Shown here: piece by piece, positions 26,032 to 34,418 of the stretch
Numbering within the stretch: position 1 is the first letter of the stretch
How the letters are laid out: each line of letters opens with the position of its first letter
Translations under genes and position numbers: made by a program
Notes under the pieces: generated by a model
What the model saw: only the letters and a program-made list of their open reading frames with translations
Told to the model about the DNA's origin: nothing
The model's database searches: none
Assembly (NCBI GenBank): GCA_001593865.1
Contig: LUCB01000001.1
Span: 87,670 to 133,890, forward strand
DNA: 46,221 nt
Origin: Candidatus Bathyarchaeota archaeon B24
Lineage (GTDB): Archaea; Thermoproteota; CALKCG01; B24
Direction: 5' to 3'

Positions 26032-26925
26032 TTGAAGCTGAACGGTGTCGATATCGTAGATACTTTTACCGAGATGTTTCCGATGTGGTTTATGAGATTC
26101 CTTATAACCGCTGAAAGCTATAAGTGGGCTCTGAGAGCCGGTAGAGCTGCGACAGGTTTTGGAACGTCGATCATCATGAGCCCCGCCGAGTGCGGTATAG
26201 AGGCTCTCGTCCCATCGAGTAAGACACCAGACGGCAGACCAGGAGTGCTCGTCCAGATATATCATACGGATAGGGTTTTGCTGAAGGCTCAGTTTCTAGC
26301 TAGGATCGGCCAGTGTGTATTGACATGCCCTACGACCGCGGTGTTCGACAGCTTAGTAAAGGCTAAGAGAAGGGCTAAAGTGGGTAAAAGCCTAGCCACC
26401 TTCGGAGACGGCTTCCAAGTCAGGGATAAGCTCTCAGGTAGAGACATCTGGAGGATACCTGTGATGGAGGGGGAGTTTATAATCGAGGAAAGCTTCGGAA
26501 TTATGAGAGGCGTGGCGGGTGGGATGTTCCTGATACTCGCCGAGGACTGGAAAAGCGGTTTGAAGGCGGCTGAAGAGTCGATCAAGGCCATAAGAAAAGT
26601 CGGAGGTGTTATAACTCCATTCCCAGGAGGTATATGCCGTTCAGGCTCGAAGGTCGGTTCTATGAAGTATAAGCTTAGGGCGTCTACAAACCATCTATTC
26701 TGCCCGACTCTTAAAGACGTAGTCAAGGAAAGCCTGATACCTGAAGGAGTTAAGAGCGTATATGAGATCGTCATAAACGGCGTGAACCTGGCGAAGGTCA
26801 AAGAGGCGTTAGGAGCCGGTATAAAAGCCGCCGCAAAAGTACCAGGGGTCATTCAGATAACATCCGCAAACTACGGAGGGAAACTAGGACCCTACAAGCT
26901 ATATCTCAAGGAAGCGTTAGAGTAG
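26032..26925 (+). CDS. ftr: Formylmethanofuran:tetrahydromethanopterin formyltransferase
   Basis: Moves the formyl group between methanofuran and tetrahydromethanopterin. The 297-residue protein starts LNGVDIVDTFTEMFPMW as in Ftr, with FGTSIIMSPAECGIE near residue 45, GQCVLTCPTTAVFDS, and the C-terminal VNLAKVKEALGAGIKAA and GKLGPYKLYLKEAL. Length fits the family. TTG 26032 follows GTGGTGG by a few bases and a strong TATA box. It is divergent from mtd, another enzyme of the same C1 branch, so the two are likely co-controlled. Confidence 0.95.
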   Translation: MKLNGVDIVDTFTEMFPMWFMRFLITAESYKWALRAGRAATGFGTSIIMSPAECGIEALVPSSKTPDGRPGVLVQIYHTDRVLLKAQFLARIGQCVLTCPTTAVFDSLVKAKRRAKVGKSLATFGDGFQVRDKLSGRDIWRIPVMEGEFIIEESFGIMRGVAGGMFLILAEDWKSGLKAAEESIKAIRKVGGVITPFPGGICRSGSKVGSMKYKLRASTNHLFCPTLKDVVKESLIPEGVKSVYEIVINGVNLAKVKEALGAGIKAAAKVPGVIQITSANYGGKLGPYKLYLKEALE

Positions 26926-26937
26926 GCTTAATCCATA

Positions 26938-26968
26938 GCGAATTTTTGTCCTCTCTAAATTTTCCCCT
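26938..26968 (+). terminator. T-rich terminator between convergent ftr and cytosine methyltransferase
   Basis: GAATTTTTGTCC and AAATTTTCCCC follow the ftr stop, giving oligo-T runs of the kind that end archaeal transcripts. Confidence 0.35.
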
Positions 26969-26971
26969 TCC

Positions 26972-27919
26972 TTAAAGCCTCTTTAAGGTCTCTAATATGC
27001 TCTCGGCTATAGCTTCGGCTAAGGGCACAGGCACCGCTTCGCCGACCATATCGTACTGATTTTTGAGACCTCCTAAGAAGACGTGGTCATCTGGGAAGCC
27101 CATGAGCCTAGCTTGCTCTCTAACCGTTAGAAGCCTATCCTCCCAAGGATGGATAAACCTGGAGTTTCCCAACACGGGTGGAGCAGGTTTATCAGGTATC
27201 AACCGCACCCAGTTTCGATAAGTTCTTCCTCCGGCTCCCCTATACCTTACGAGAGCCTCGCCCTGCCTAAGCCTAGATATCTGAAGAAGCCTCCTTCTAG
27301 ATATGGGTGTAAGCCTATGGTTCGGCACCCCGTTCGAACCCGGAGGTGGAAGACCCTTAAGTGCCTCTCGGACCGTTACAGGCTTAACGACTGTCGGTTC
27401 CGGCCTGATCTCTACGTTAGAGATGAAGACCCTTCTCCTCAGGCTTGGGCAACCGTAATTCTCCGCCCGTAAGAGGTTAAAATATACTTTAGGATAGCCT
27501 ATCCGTCTAAACTCCTTGGCTAAAGCACTTCTGATCACTGGAGCAGCGACCTCTGGAACGTTCTCTATAATGAATATCTTAGGCTTCAGAAGCGCTATGA
27601 GCCTGACGGCTTCTAGCATAAGCATGCCAGACGGATCCTTATATAGCCGGTCTAACGGTCTCTTTCGCCTATTAGGGTTAGATGCGGTGAAGGCTTCGCA
27701 GGGTGGCCCAGCTATGACCACGTCTATTTCCTTCGGAAGCTCCTCGGCTGAAACCTTCCTAACATCCTTAGCTAAAAGCTCGGTCTCGGGGAAGTTAATC
27801 CTATACGTCCTGACGGCGGGTGGAAAGTTCTCGACGGCCGCCGATATGAGGAAGCCTCGGCGTTTAAACCCTAGCGAAAACCCTCCGGCTCCTGAGAACA
27901 GGTCTATGACGGCTGGCAA
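26972..27919 (-). CDS. DNA (cytosine-5) methyltransferase, no partner nuclease seen
   Basis: Methylates cytosine C5 in DNA. The 315-residue protein has motif I DLFSGAGGFSLGF, motif IV GPPCEAFTAS with the catalytic Cys (Glu instead of the common Gln after it), motif VI IIENVPEV, motif VIII RRRVFISN, and the C-terminal motifs IX-X (REQARLMGFPDDH, NQYDMVGEAVPVPLA). The target-recognition segment between VIII and IX is short. No restriction endonuclease is next to it, so it looks like an orphan methylase. TTG 27919 follows GGAGGTG at a suitable distance. It begins five bases after the PfkB stop. Confidence 0.88.
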   Translation of the reverse strand: MPAVIDLFSGAGGFSLGFKRRGFLISAAVENFPPAVRTYRINFPETELLAKDVRKVSAEELPKEIDVVIAGPPCEAFTASNPNRRKRPLDRLYKDPSGMLMLEAVRLIALLKPKIFIIENVPEVAAPVIRSALAKEFRRIGYPKVYFNLLRAENYGCPSLRRRVFISNVEIRPEPTVVKPVTVREALKGLPPPGSNGVPNHRLTPISRRRLLQISRLRQGEALVRYRGAGGRTYRNWVRLIPDKPAPPVLGNSRFIHPWEDRLLTVREQARLMGFPDDHVFLGGLKNQYDMVGEAVPVPLAEAIAESILETLKRL

Positions 27920-27924
27920 CCAGG

Positions 27925-28863
27925 TTAAGCACCTCCCCAGCTCATGTAGTCGGTGAGCTTACGCTGCCTTCTATCTCCTCTCAAGGCTATGACGTGTTTT
28001 ATAAGCTCGTCGACGCTGCCGAATCTGAGGCCAGATATGGCTCTGAAGTACCAGTCTAGGCATTTTAGACCCGCGAGTATCGAAGCCGAGACGACGGCTT
28101 TGTTGAAATCCCCTGTCAGCATGTATCCCGCTAGGAAGCCCCCGCACCACACGTCTCCTGCTCCGGTGGTATCGACCGTTTCGCCGAAGAAACCGGTTAA
28201 GGCCGGAATAAGCATTATTTCGCTGTCCCTCTTGACCACCGCACCCAGCTCGCCGAGAGTTACCACGAGAGTTCTGGCCCTAAGCTTTGCGACAGCCCTT
28301 GCCAGGCTTCTCAGGCCGGTTAACCCGTAAGCCTCAGCCTCATTTAATACGAAGAAGTCTACTTGCCTAGCGATCTCCCTGAAGACGCTTACGCTACTTT
28401 TCGTGATGTAACCCTTCCATGCGTTCACCGATATCACAGTTTCCGGAGCTATCTCCCGAACATGCTCTATCACCTTAAGGACCCGGGAAGGCGGCATGGG
28501 AGCTAAATGTAGGACCGTCTTCTCGCTAAGCCACTCCTCTGGTATCAGAGACGGCTTGATGTACACACCTGCCCCTACTTTCGCCTCTAGATACTCGGCT
28601 CTCCAGTCTTTGTCGTATCTGATCGTGAACCTCGTAGAAGGACGGGATGAAACCTTTATCCCCTTAAGGTCGAAGCGCCTGAGGATATCCATGTAAGCGT
28701 AGTCCCTACCAATGCAAGTAACCAGGTATACGCTTCTTAAAAGGGTCTTAGCGGCTATAGCCGTATACAGGGCTGCGCCGCCGGGCTGACGGTTCTCACC
28801 TTTAGACGTTATCACCTTATCCATGGAGACGTGACCCATGACCACGAGCCTCAAACGCTTCAA
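27925..28863 (-). CDS. PfkB-family carbohydrate/nucleoside kinase
   Basis: A 312-residue ribokinase-fold kinase. The glycine-rich start of the family appears as RQPGGAALYTAIAAK, and the C-terminal catalytic signature as DTTGAGDVWCGGFLAGYM with the catalytic Asp. The substrate is not predictable. Possible starts are TTG 28863 and a TTG three codons later; upstream GGGGG sits closer to the second at a normal spacing. It is co-transcribed with the cytosine methyltransferase. Confidence 0.82.
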   Translation of the reverse strand: MKRLRLVVMGHVSMDKVITSKGENRQPGGAALYTAIAAKTLLRSVYLVTCIGRDYAYMDILRRFDLKGIKVSSRPSTRFTIRYDKDWRAEYLEAKVGAGVYIKPSLIPEEWLSEKTVLHLAPMPPSRVLKVIEHVREIAPETVISVNAWKGYITKSSVSVFREIARQVDFFVLNEAEAYGLTGLRSLARAVAKLRARTLVVTLGELGAVVKRDSEIMLIPALTGFFGETVDTTGAGDVWCGGFLAGYMLTGDFNKAVVSASILAGLKCLDWYFRAISGLRFGSVDELIKHVIALRGDRRQRKLTDYMSWGGA

Positions 28864-29003
28864 TCCCCCGCGTAAGATGGAGGTTTAAGGGGAAACATCC
28901 CTACAGCATAAATTAGTTGGGGATACTTTCTTTTAAACGAGTTAGCCATAAACGGGTTAATTTTAAAAGCCCTATAGCTTAAGGTAAGCCCGGTGTTTAT
29001 CTG

Positions 29004-29663
29004 ATGAAGATATTCGGAGTCGAGTGTAGAGTCATAGATTTAAGTTTTAAACTTCATCCCGGTAAAGAGGAACGTAGACTCGAGATCAGGCGGTTCACCT
29101 ACGGTGCCGGAGAGTTTATGCACGACATAGATACGATGAGCCACATAGGCACCCATGTTGAATGCCCATCCCATTACGTGGACGCTAGGTACGGTAAAAG
29201 GGGAGCCGACCTGTCGAAGATCCCGGTCGAAGCTTTCTTAGGCGAGGCCGTGCTCGTAGACCTATCCGATAAAGCGGCTCGTGAACCCGTGACCGTCAAG
29301 GACCTTGAAGACTCAGGCGTACAGGAGGGGGATATAGTGCTCATAGGTAATAGCCGGTTTACCGGGGACGATAGGCCTTACATATCTCCTGAGGCGGCTA
29401 GGTGGCTTGCAGAGACCAGGGTTAAGATGGTGGGTGTAGACGACTCTGTCCACGTCGAGGCCCCGTGGAACTACGAGTCGCTAGATAAGATGGCGACCCA
29501 CGACAACCTGTTATCGAACAACATACCGCTTATCGAGAGGCTGACAAACCTGGACAAGCTTAGAAAACGAAGGTTTCTGTTCATAGGGTTGCCGGTCAAC
29601 GTCGAAGGGTTGGATGCCTTCCCGATCAGGGCCATAGCCCTAGAGCCTCTAGAGGGGGAGTAG
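29004..29663 (+). CDS. Cyclase/kynurenine-formamidase-like metal hydrolase
   Basis: A 219-residue protein of the cyclase family (PF04199). SHIGTHVECPSHYV near residue 46 is the HxGTHxDxP metal motif, with Glu in the usual Asp place. The C-terminal region keeps the family His/Glu (KMATHDNLLSNNIP). Relatives hydrolyse formyl-kynurenine or related amides; the true substrate here is unknown. ATG 29004 is preceded by AGCCCGGTG. The next gene, a cupin, starts three bases after its stop, so the two form an operon. Confidence 0.82.
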   Translation: MKIFGVECRVIDLSFKLHPGKEERRLEIRRFTYGAGEFMHDIDTMSHIGTHVECPSHYVDARYGKRGADLSKIPVEAFLGEAVLVDLSDKAAREPVTVKDLEDSGVQEGDIVLIGNSRFTGDDRPYISPEAARWLAETRVKMVGVDDSVHVEAPWNYESLDKMATHDNLLSNNIPLIERLTNLDKLRKRRFLFIGLPVNVEGLDAFPIRAIALEPLEGE

Positions 29664-29666
29664 GGG

Positions 29667-30041
29667 TTGAAGCTCGTCCGGTCATGGGAGGTCGAAGGCG
29701 TCAAGGTGAAGCCTCCCTACGAGAGGGTTCTCAAGGTCCTCATGAGCCCGGATACCCATGGCGTCAGAGGCTTATCCATCGGTATGGTGATAATACCGCC
29801 AGGTAGTAAAAGCGATAAGCATTCGCATGAGGATAGTGAGGAGTATTGGATAGTCGTGGACGGCCGGGGAGAGATAGAGGTCGACAGGGAGAGAGCTAAG
29901 CTTGAGCCAGGGGTCGTCGTGTATGCTCCACCAGGAGCCGAGCATCAGCTCTTCAACACGAGCCAAGAGCCTCTGAAAGCATACTACATATTCGCCCCGC
30001 CGGGTCCCGAGAAGGAAACGCTTAAACGCGTTCGACGCTGA
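29667..30041 (+). CDS. Cupin-domain protein
   Basis: A 124-residue single cupin barrel. The first metal motif is KSDKHSHEDSEEYWIVVDG (HxH...E) and the second GVVVYAPPGAEHQLFN (H). Such small proteins are often sugar isomerases, dioxygenases or binding proteins; no specific function can be assigned. TTG 29667 sits three bases after the cyclase stop with GGGGGAG upstream, which suggests co-translation. The gene converges on the ZIP transporter across about 10 bases containing an oligo-T run. Confidence 0.8.
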   Translation: MKLVRSWEVEGVKVKPPYERVLKVLMSPDTHGVRGLSIGMVIIPPGSKSDKHSHEDSEEYWIVVDGRGEIEVDRERAKLEPGVVVYAPPGAEHQLFNTSQEPLKAYYIFAPPGPEKETLKRVRR

Positions 30042-30051
30042 GCCCTCTTTT

Positions 30052-30813
30052 TCAACCCAAGAGGACATCGAGCGTAAGCATAACGATCAACCCTATCACT
30101 AAACCATAGGACGCTAGTCTTTCGTGTCCCATCCGGTGGGTTTCAGGGATCATCTCGTCGCTTACCACGAACATCATGGCTCCCCCGGCGAAGCCCATCG
30201 CGTAGGGAATTATGGGCTTTACCAAAGACACTAGGGCGGCTCCTAAGATAGATAGCGGCAACTCGACCAAACCTGATAGAAAGGATATTAGAAAAGCCTT
30301 CCACCTAGGGGTTCCCTCTATCGATATCGTCGAGAAGCCTATGGACATACCCTCGGGGATATTCTGGAGACCTATCGCGATGGCAAGAGCCATAGCTTCG
30401 GATAGTCTTCCTGAGCCAAACCCCACCCCGACAGCCAACCCTTCAGGCATGTTGTGTAGGGTGACCGCTATCACGAAGAGCCATATGGCTTTAAGCCTTC
30501 CGGTCGACGGTCCTTCTGCTCCGATTATCGCATGCATGTGTGGGATGACTTTATCCGCAAGGCTGATGGTGATCGTGCCGAACGCGATACCTACTAAAAC
30601 CGGTAATATGCCGCCTAACTCTATACCCGGGATTATTAGGCTGGTGAAGCTTGCGGCTATCATGACCCCAGAGGCGAAGCCCAAGCCTATGTCTAACGTC
30701 CTCTGAGAGATACGTTTCATGAACAACACCGGTACGGCTCCTAAGGCGTTAAGCATGGTAGTCAATAAACCGGCTTGAAAAGCTAAAAAGACCAGTCGAC
30801 TCAATATCTCCAC
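30052..30813 (-). CDS. ZIP-family divalent metal transporter
   Basis: A 253-residue membrane protein with about eight hydrophobic segments. The paired metal-site motifs HNMPEGLAVGVGFG and LQNIPEGMSIGFS lie on neighbouring helices, and SGLVELP follows, all as in zinc/iron ZIP carriers. A His/Glu-bearing cytoplasmic loop (VIPHMHAIIGAEG) precedes them. It would move Zn, Fe or Mn into the cytoplasm. ATG 30813 gives a short N-terminus before the first helix. Confidence 0.88.
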   Translation of the reverse strand: MEILSRLVFLAFQAGLLTTMLNALGAVPVLFMKRISQRTLDIGLGFASGVMIAASFTSLIIPGIELGGILPVLVGIAFGTITISLADKVIPHMHAIIGAEGPSTGRLKAIWLFVIAVTLHNMPEGLAVGVGFGSGRLSEAMALAIAIGLQNIPEGMSIGFSTISIEGTPRWKAFLISFLSGLVELPLSILGAALVSLVKPIIPYAMGFAGGAMMFVVSDEMIPETHRMGHERLASYGLVIGLIVMLTLDVLLG

Positions 30814-30939
30814 CGGAAGACGTTATGCGATAGAGATGACATCTACCTCTATTTTAAACTTTTCAGGAAACGTCTCGTCATCTAAGTACTGATAGAAGAT
30901 ATCACCGATTAAAGCGGTTTAATGAAGTTTAACTGTTCA

Positions 30940-31604
30940 CGATGGGTAAAATATCTACTATGACTTCTCATGAGAGTATGCTCTCATGCTTCTTTTCACG
31001 CTCTCCTCTGCAGGGACTTCTGATCAACTACATGGGTGTGGAGAGGTGTTTTAGGTTTCTGCCAAGATACCGTCTGAGATTAAGGGTTTAATGGAGGCTA
31101 TAAAGATGTCTAACGATAGTTCCATGAAGTCGTAGCCCAATCACCCGTTAAAATCCTAAACTTAGGAGAGAACTGTTCGGATCACTTCCCCCTAAGCTTT
31201 TTTAAGAAATTCTGTATACCGTGCTATCAAGGGACGAGCGATTATCTGCATAAGCATGGTAAATACGTCACATCCATATAGACGGATGGGCTAAACCCCT
31301 CTTGCCGCTTCTTCAGGAGACCGGGTTAGATGGGGTCGAGGCTTTAACAGTTAAACACGTGGGCGATACGACGCTTGAAGACGTTAAGAGGCTTTAGGGG
31401 ACGAGATGGTTCTACTGGGTGGAATACCGTATATACTCTATACCAGAGGCTGTCAGCTTTGAGAAGTTCGACGAATTCGTCATGTGGATAATTTCCATGT
31501 TTTCAGACGACTTCGTCCTCGGTATATCAGATGGGCTACCACCAGCTGACGATGGCAAAGTCAGAAGGGTTTCAAAGATAATAAAGCATATGTGTAGAAG
31601 ATGA
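30940..31604 (+). pseudogene. Decayed uroporphyrinogen-decarboxylase/MtaA-like gene
   Basis: Pieces of one protein can be followed through several frames: SPLQGLLINYMGVERCF, PSEIKGLMEAIKMSND, QSPVKILNLGENCSDHF, FKKFCIPCYQGTSDYLHKHG then KYVTSI, PLLPLLQETGLDGVEAL then HVGDTTLEDVK, GDEMVLLGGIP, and from about 31467 FVMWIISMFSDDFVLGISDG then LPPADDGKVRRV. In this order they match the URO-D superfamily as used in corrinoid/methyl-transfer proteins (the HKHGK segment, GLDGVEAL and GGIP). At least three frameshifts and several stops separate them, so the gene is dead. A 61-codon open piece remains at 31419-31604. Bases 30814-30939 hold nothing recognisable. The fragments were assigned by eye. Confidence 0.72.
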
Positions 31605-31647
31605 CAGGCTTAGAAGAATCTCTGATGACATTCATTGCATACTAGGA

Positions 31648-31661
31648 AAAAGCTAAATATA
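31648..31661 (+). promoter_or_regulatory. TATA box of beta-helix protein gene
   Basis: AAAGCTAAATATAA lies about 35-45 bases before GTG 31694, with GAAAGAGGGCG between them as a possible ribosome site. Confidence 0.5.
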
Positions 31662-31693
31662 ACCTTGAAAAATATGAAAGAGGGCGCGTTTAG

Positions 31694-33418
31694 GTGACTA
31701 AGCGGGCTTTCATCCTTCTTCTATGTTTTCTAGTGGTTAGCTTCGCTAGAATCATAGTTTTAACGGAAGCTACTGCTCCTAGCATTTGGGTCGATAAGAA
31801 TAAGAACTATACGTTCGACTCTGGCGTAGATACACCCTGCCCGACGATACAGGATGCCGTTAACACCGCTGATATATATGATTGGATATGCGTAGACGAG
31901 GGTAAATATAAAGAAAACGTGGTAGTGAATAAAACCGGCCTCTATCTGGTTGCCGTAAAGGGTCCGGAGTTAACCGAGGTGGGTGTGGAGGATGTTAATA
32001 AACCTGTGTTCAATATTACAGCCTCCGATGTGATCGTCGAGGGATTTAAACTCGTCAATGCAACTGGTAATTATCCTGCAACTGGGATTTACATGAAAAA
32101 CATCGATAACTGTACAATCAGGGCTAATATTATAGAGGGCGATAGGTCAGGTATATGGGGAAAATCTATAACCAACTGTTTGATCGAGGAGAATGAGATA
32201 TGTAATATCGTTTATCTTCACGGTATATATCTTGCCGATCCTGTGAACTGTCAGATTCTAAACAACAATATCACTAAAATTCCTGATACCGGAATAGCTC
32301 TATGTAGACCATATCATACATTGGTTAAAGGAAATGAGGTAAAGTTTTATGTGTATAATGGAATAAAAATATATAATTCTCCAATGTATAACTGTACTAT
32401 AGAGGATAATTTAATCGACGGCGGCTATTACTCAAGTGGCCAAATTGGAGTTCAGGTCCACATGTGCGGTGACAGCTTTATAACGATTAGGAACAATACT
32501 ATCATAGATAATGAGTATGGTGGTATAGCTATCTTTAGCAGCAACTACATCACAATAATGGGAAATTCTATAGAAAATAGTCAACGATATTATGGAGTAG
32601 CCATCCATGAAAGTGGTCATGTCTGTGTAATAGGGAATTTAATGACCGGAAATTCTAAAGGAATCTGGCTCACCCATAGCTCAGAGGACATAGTCACTGT
32701 TTACAACGATATCGTCGACAATACCGAATATGGCGCCTTCGCAGACGATCAATCAAACCTAGACGCTCGGCTCAACTGGTGGGGGGATCCAACCGGGCCG
32801 AGCGGGGTAGGTCCAGGAAACGGAGACCCTGTATCTTCAAACGTCATCTACGAGCCCTGGCTCACTGCACCTATAACTTCAGAACCAGACGCCGTGGGTT
32901 TAGTAGCTTATAATAAGTCGGCCCAAGATGAGGTTTTAACCTTCCCGAACATGAACATGGAGATCTCTCTGATAGGCTCGGCTAATGTCTTCATAGCCCT
33001 CTACAAGTCAAACCCAGGCACAGATTTAGAAGGCGACATAGGCATATATATAGACATCTATATACCAGATGCAAGCCAGCTAACTCAAATCTCTGTCAAA
33101 ATATACTACGATGAGACACGTATACAATTCCTAGGGCTAAGGGAATCCAGCCTTACCATGCACTGGTGGGACGGTTCTGAATGGAGGATTTGCTCAGACG
33201 CAGGTGTTAACACAGACGAAAACTATGTATGGGCCGTAATAGGGTGGAATACAAAGCCGAGCTTAACAGACTTATCAGGGACAGCTTTCGGATGCGGCAA
33301 GAAACCGCCTCCCGTCGGGGGGACTGTTACGGTAGGAACATTCTACACACTACTTCCATGGATAAGCTTGGCGACCCTAACCATAGCAACGATATACCTC
33401 CTGTGGAAGAGGAGCTAA
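31694..33418 (+). CDS. Secreted, membrane-anchored right-handed parallel beta-helix protein (NosD-like)
   Basis: A 574-residue surface protein. An N-terminal signal peptide (RAFILLLCFLVVSFARIIV) leads to a region resembling pectate-lyase/NosD beta-helices with many short repeats of the NCTIxxNxI type (residues about 95-360). The hallmark end of such domains, LNWWGDPTGPSGVG followed by VIYEPWL, is present. A beta-sandwich-like domain follows, and a single C-terminal transmembrane helix (LPWISLATLTIATIYLLW) with a short basic tail anchors it outside. Likely role: carbohydrate or surface binding, not proven enzymatic. The first two thirds are visibly richer in A and T than neighbouring genes, and it sits beside a decayed gene and toxin-antitoxin pairs, which suggests transfer. 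Confidence 0.8.
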   Translation: MTKRAFILLLCFLVVSFARIIVLTEATAPSIWVDKNKNYTFDSGVDTPCPTIQDAVNTADIYDWICVDEGKYKENVVVNKTGLYLVAVKGPELTEVGVEDVNKPVFNITASDVIVEGFKLVNATGNYPATGIYMKNIDNCTIRANIIEGDRSGIWGKSITNCLIEENEICNIVYLHGIYLADPVNCQILNNNITKIPDTGIALCRPYHTLVKGNEVKFYVYNGIKIYNSPMYNCTIEDNLIDGGYYSSGQIGVQVHMCGDSFITIRNNTIIDNEYGGIAIFSSNYITIMGNSIENSQRYYGVAIHESGHVCVIGNLMTGNSKGIWLTHSSEDIVTVYNDIVDNTEYGAFADDQSNLDARLNWWGDPTGPSGVGPGNGDPVSSNVIYEPWLTAPITSEPDAVGLVAYNKSAQDEVLTFPNMNMEISLIGSANVFIALYKSNPGTDLEGDIGIYIDIYIPDASQLTQISVKIYYDETRIQFLGLRESSLTMHWWDGSEWRICSDAGVNTDENYVWAVIGWNTKPSLTDLSGTAFGCGKKPPPVGGTVTVGTFYTLLPWISLATLTIATIYLLWKRS

Positions 33419-33493
33419 CTACCCTTCTTCCCTCCGTTTTTTACAACCGAATCCTTTATCTCCATAAGCTAAGCATAATTAATTTTACAGAGA

Positions 33494-34000
33494 TTGACTC
33501 TGGATGAGCTTAAAGAGCCTTATAGGTCTTTGATGGAAAGGCTTGTTAAACTTCTCCAAGCTAGGCTCGGCGATAGACTCATCTCTGTCGTCGTTTACGG
33601 TAGCGTAGCCAGGGGAACAGCCCGTAAAGATAGCGATATAGACCTCTTGGTGGTGGCTGAGGGGCTACCTAAAAGCCGTATGAAGCGTCAACAGATATTC
33701 TTGGAAGTAGAGGAGGGGCTTAACTCTGTGGTCGAAGAACTCTGGAGTAAGGGGGTTCATGTAGACTTCTCACCGATAATGCTAACTCCTGAGGAGGCGT
33801 CTAAGATAAGACCGGTATATTTAGATATGGTCGAGGATGCCGTAGTGTTATACGATAAGGACATGTTCTTCGAGACAATTCTTGAAAGGCTTAGAAAAAG
33901 GCTGAAAGAGCTTGGTGCCAAACGCATATGGGTGGGCGATAAATGGTATTGGATGCTTAAACCGGATATAAGGTTCGGGGAGGTAGTCGAGATTGAATAA
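33494..34000 (+). CDS. MNT-type nucleotidyltransferase (antitoxin of HEPN/MNT pair)
   Basis: A 168-residue minimal nucleotidyltransferase. VVYGSVARGTARKDSDIDLL near residue 35 is the GSxxRG...DxD catalytic motif, and a third carboxylate (VDFSPIML) follows. In HEPN/MNT toxin-antitoxin systems the MNT protein neutralises the HEPN RNase, in some cases by AMPylating it. The TTG start at 33494 is tentative. It overlaps the HEPN gene by eight bases, which ties the two together. Confidence 0.85.
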   Translation: MTLDELKEPYRSLMERLVKLLQARLGDRLISVVVYGSVARGTARKDSDIDLLVVAEGLPKSRMKRQQIFLEVEEGLNSVVEELWSKGVHVDFSPIMLTPEEASKIRPVYLDMVEDAVVLYDKDMFFETILERLRKRLKELGAKRIWVGDKWYWMLKPDIRFGEVVEIE

Positions 34001-34415
34001 CGTCGAGATGGCTAGATCCTATCTTAGGCAAGCTAAGGAGAGGGTTAAACACGCTAGAGAGGCTCTTGAAACAGGCAACTACGCCTATACTATTCGTCAA
34101 AGCCAAGAAGCGGTTGAACTTGCGTTAAAAGGTGTTTTAAGGCTTCTAGCCATAGAGCCGCCTAAATGGCACGACGTAGGACCTATCCTCAAGAGACATA
34201 GGGACAAGTTCCCTGAATGGTTTAGGTCTAGGATAGACGAGCTAGCCTCGATGTCGAGGAAGCTCAGGAGAGAAAGGGAGGCGAGCATGTACGGTGATGA
34301 GGAAACAGGTACCCCTCCTGACCAGCTCTACAGTCGTGCAGACGCGGAGGAAGCACTGAGCTATGCTGAAACCACCTTATCCCTATGTGTTAGGCTTCTA
34401 GAGGAGTTTATCTGA
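33993..34415 (+). CDS. HEPN-domain protein (toxin of HEPN/MNT pair)
   Basis: A 140-residue all-helical HEPN protein. ARSYLRQAKERVKHAREALE and AYTIRQSQEAVELALKGVLR are the first two helices, and REREASMYGDEE is the family segment before the last helix ADAEEALSYAETTLSLC. HEPN toxins are metal-independent RNases with an R-x(4-6)-H site; the exact Arg/His pair is not obvious here. It overlaps the MNT gene and its stop is four bases from the end of the convergent aminotransferase. Confidence 0.82.
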   Translation: MNNVEMARSYLRQAKERVKHAREALETGNYAYTIRQSQEAVELALKGVLRLLAIEPPKWHDVGPILKRHRDKFPEWFRSRIDELASMSRKLRREREASMYGDEETGTPPDQLYSRADAEEALSYAETTLSLCVRLLEEFI

Positions 34416-34418
34416 ACA

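Noticed and set aside
26289-26852. 187-codon minus-strand open frame
   Set aside because: Complete shadow of ftr, which is certain from its motifs.
30212-30706. 164-codon plus-strand open frame
   Set aside because: Antisense to the ZIP transporter; Pro/Ser/Ile-rich translation typical of a shadow.
30940-31604. Further introns as the cause of frame breaks in the URO-D-like region
   Set aside because: There are many breaks, including single-base shifts and lone stops without hairpins, so ordinary decay explains it better.
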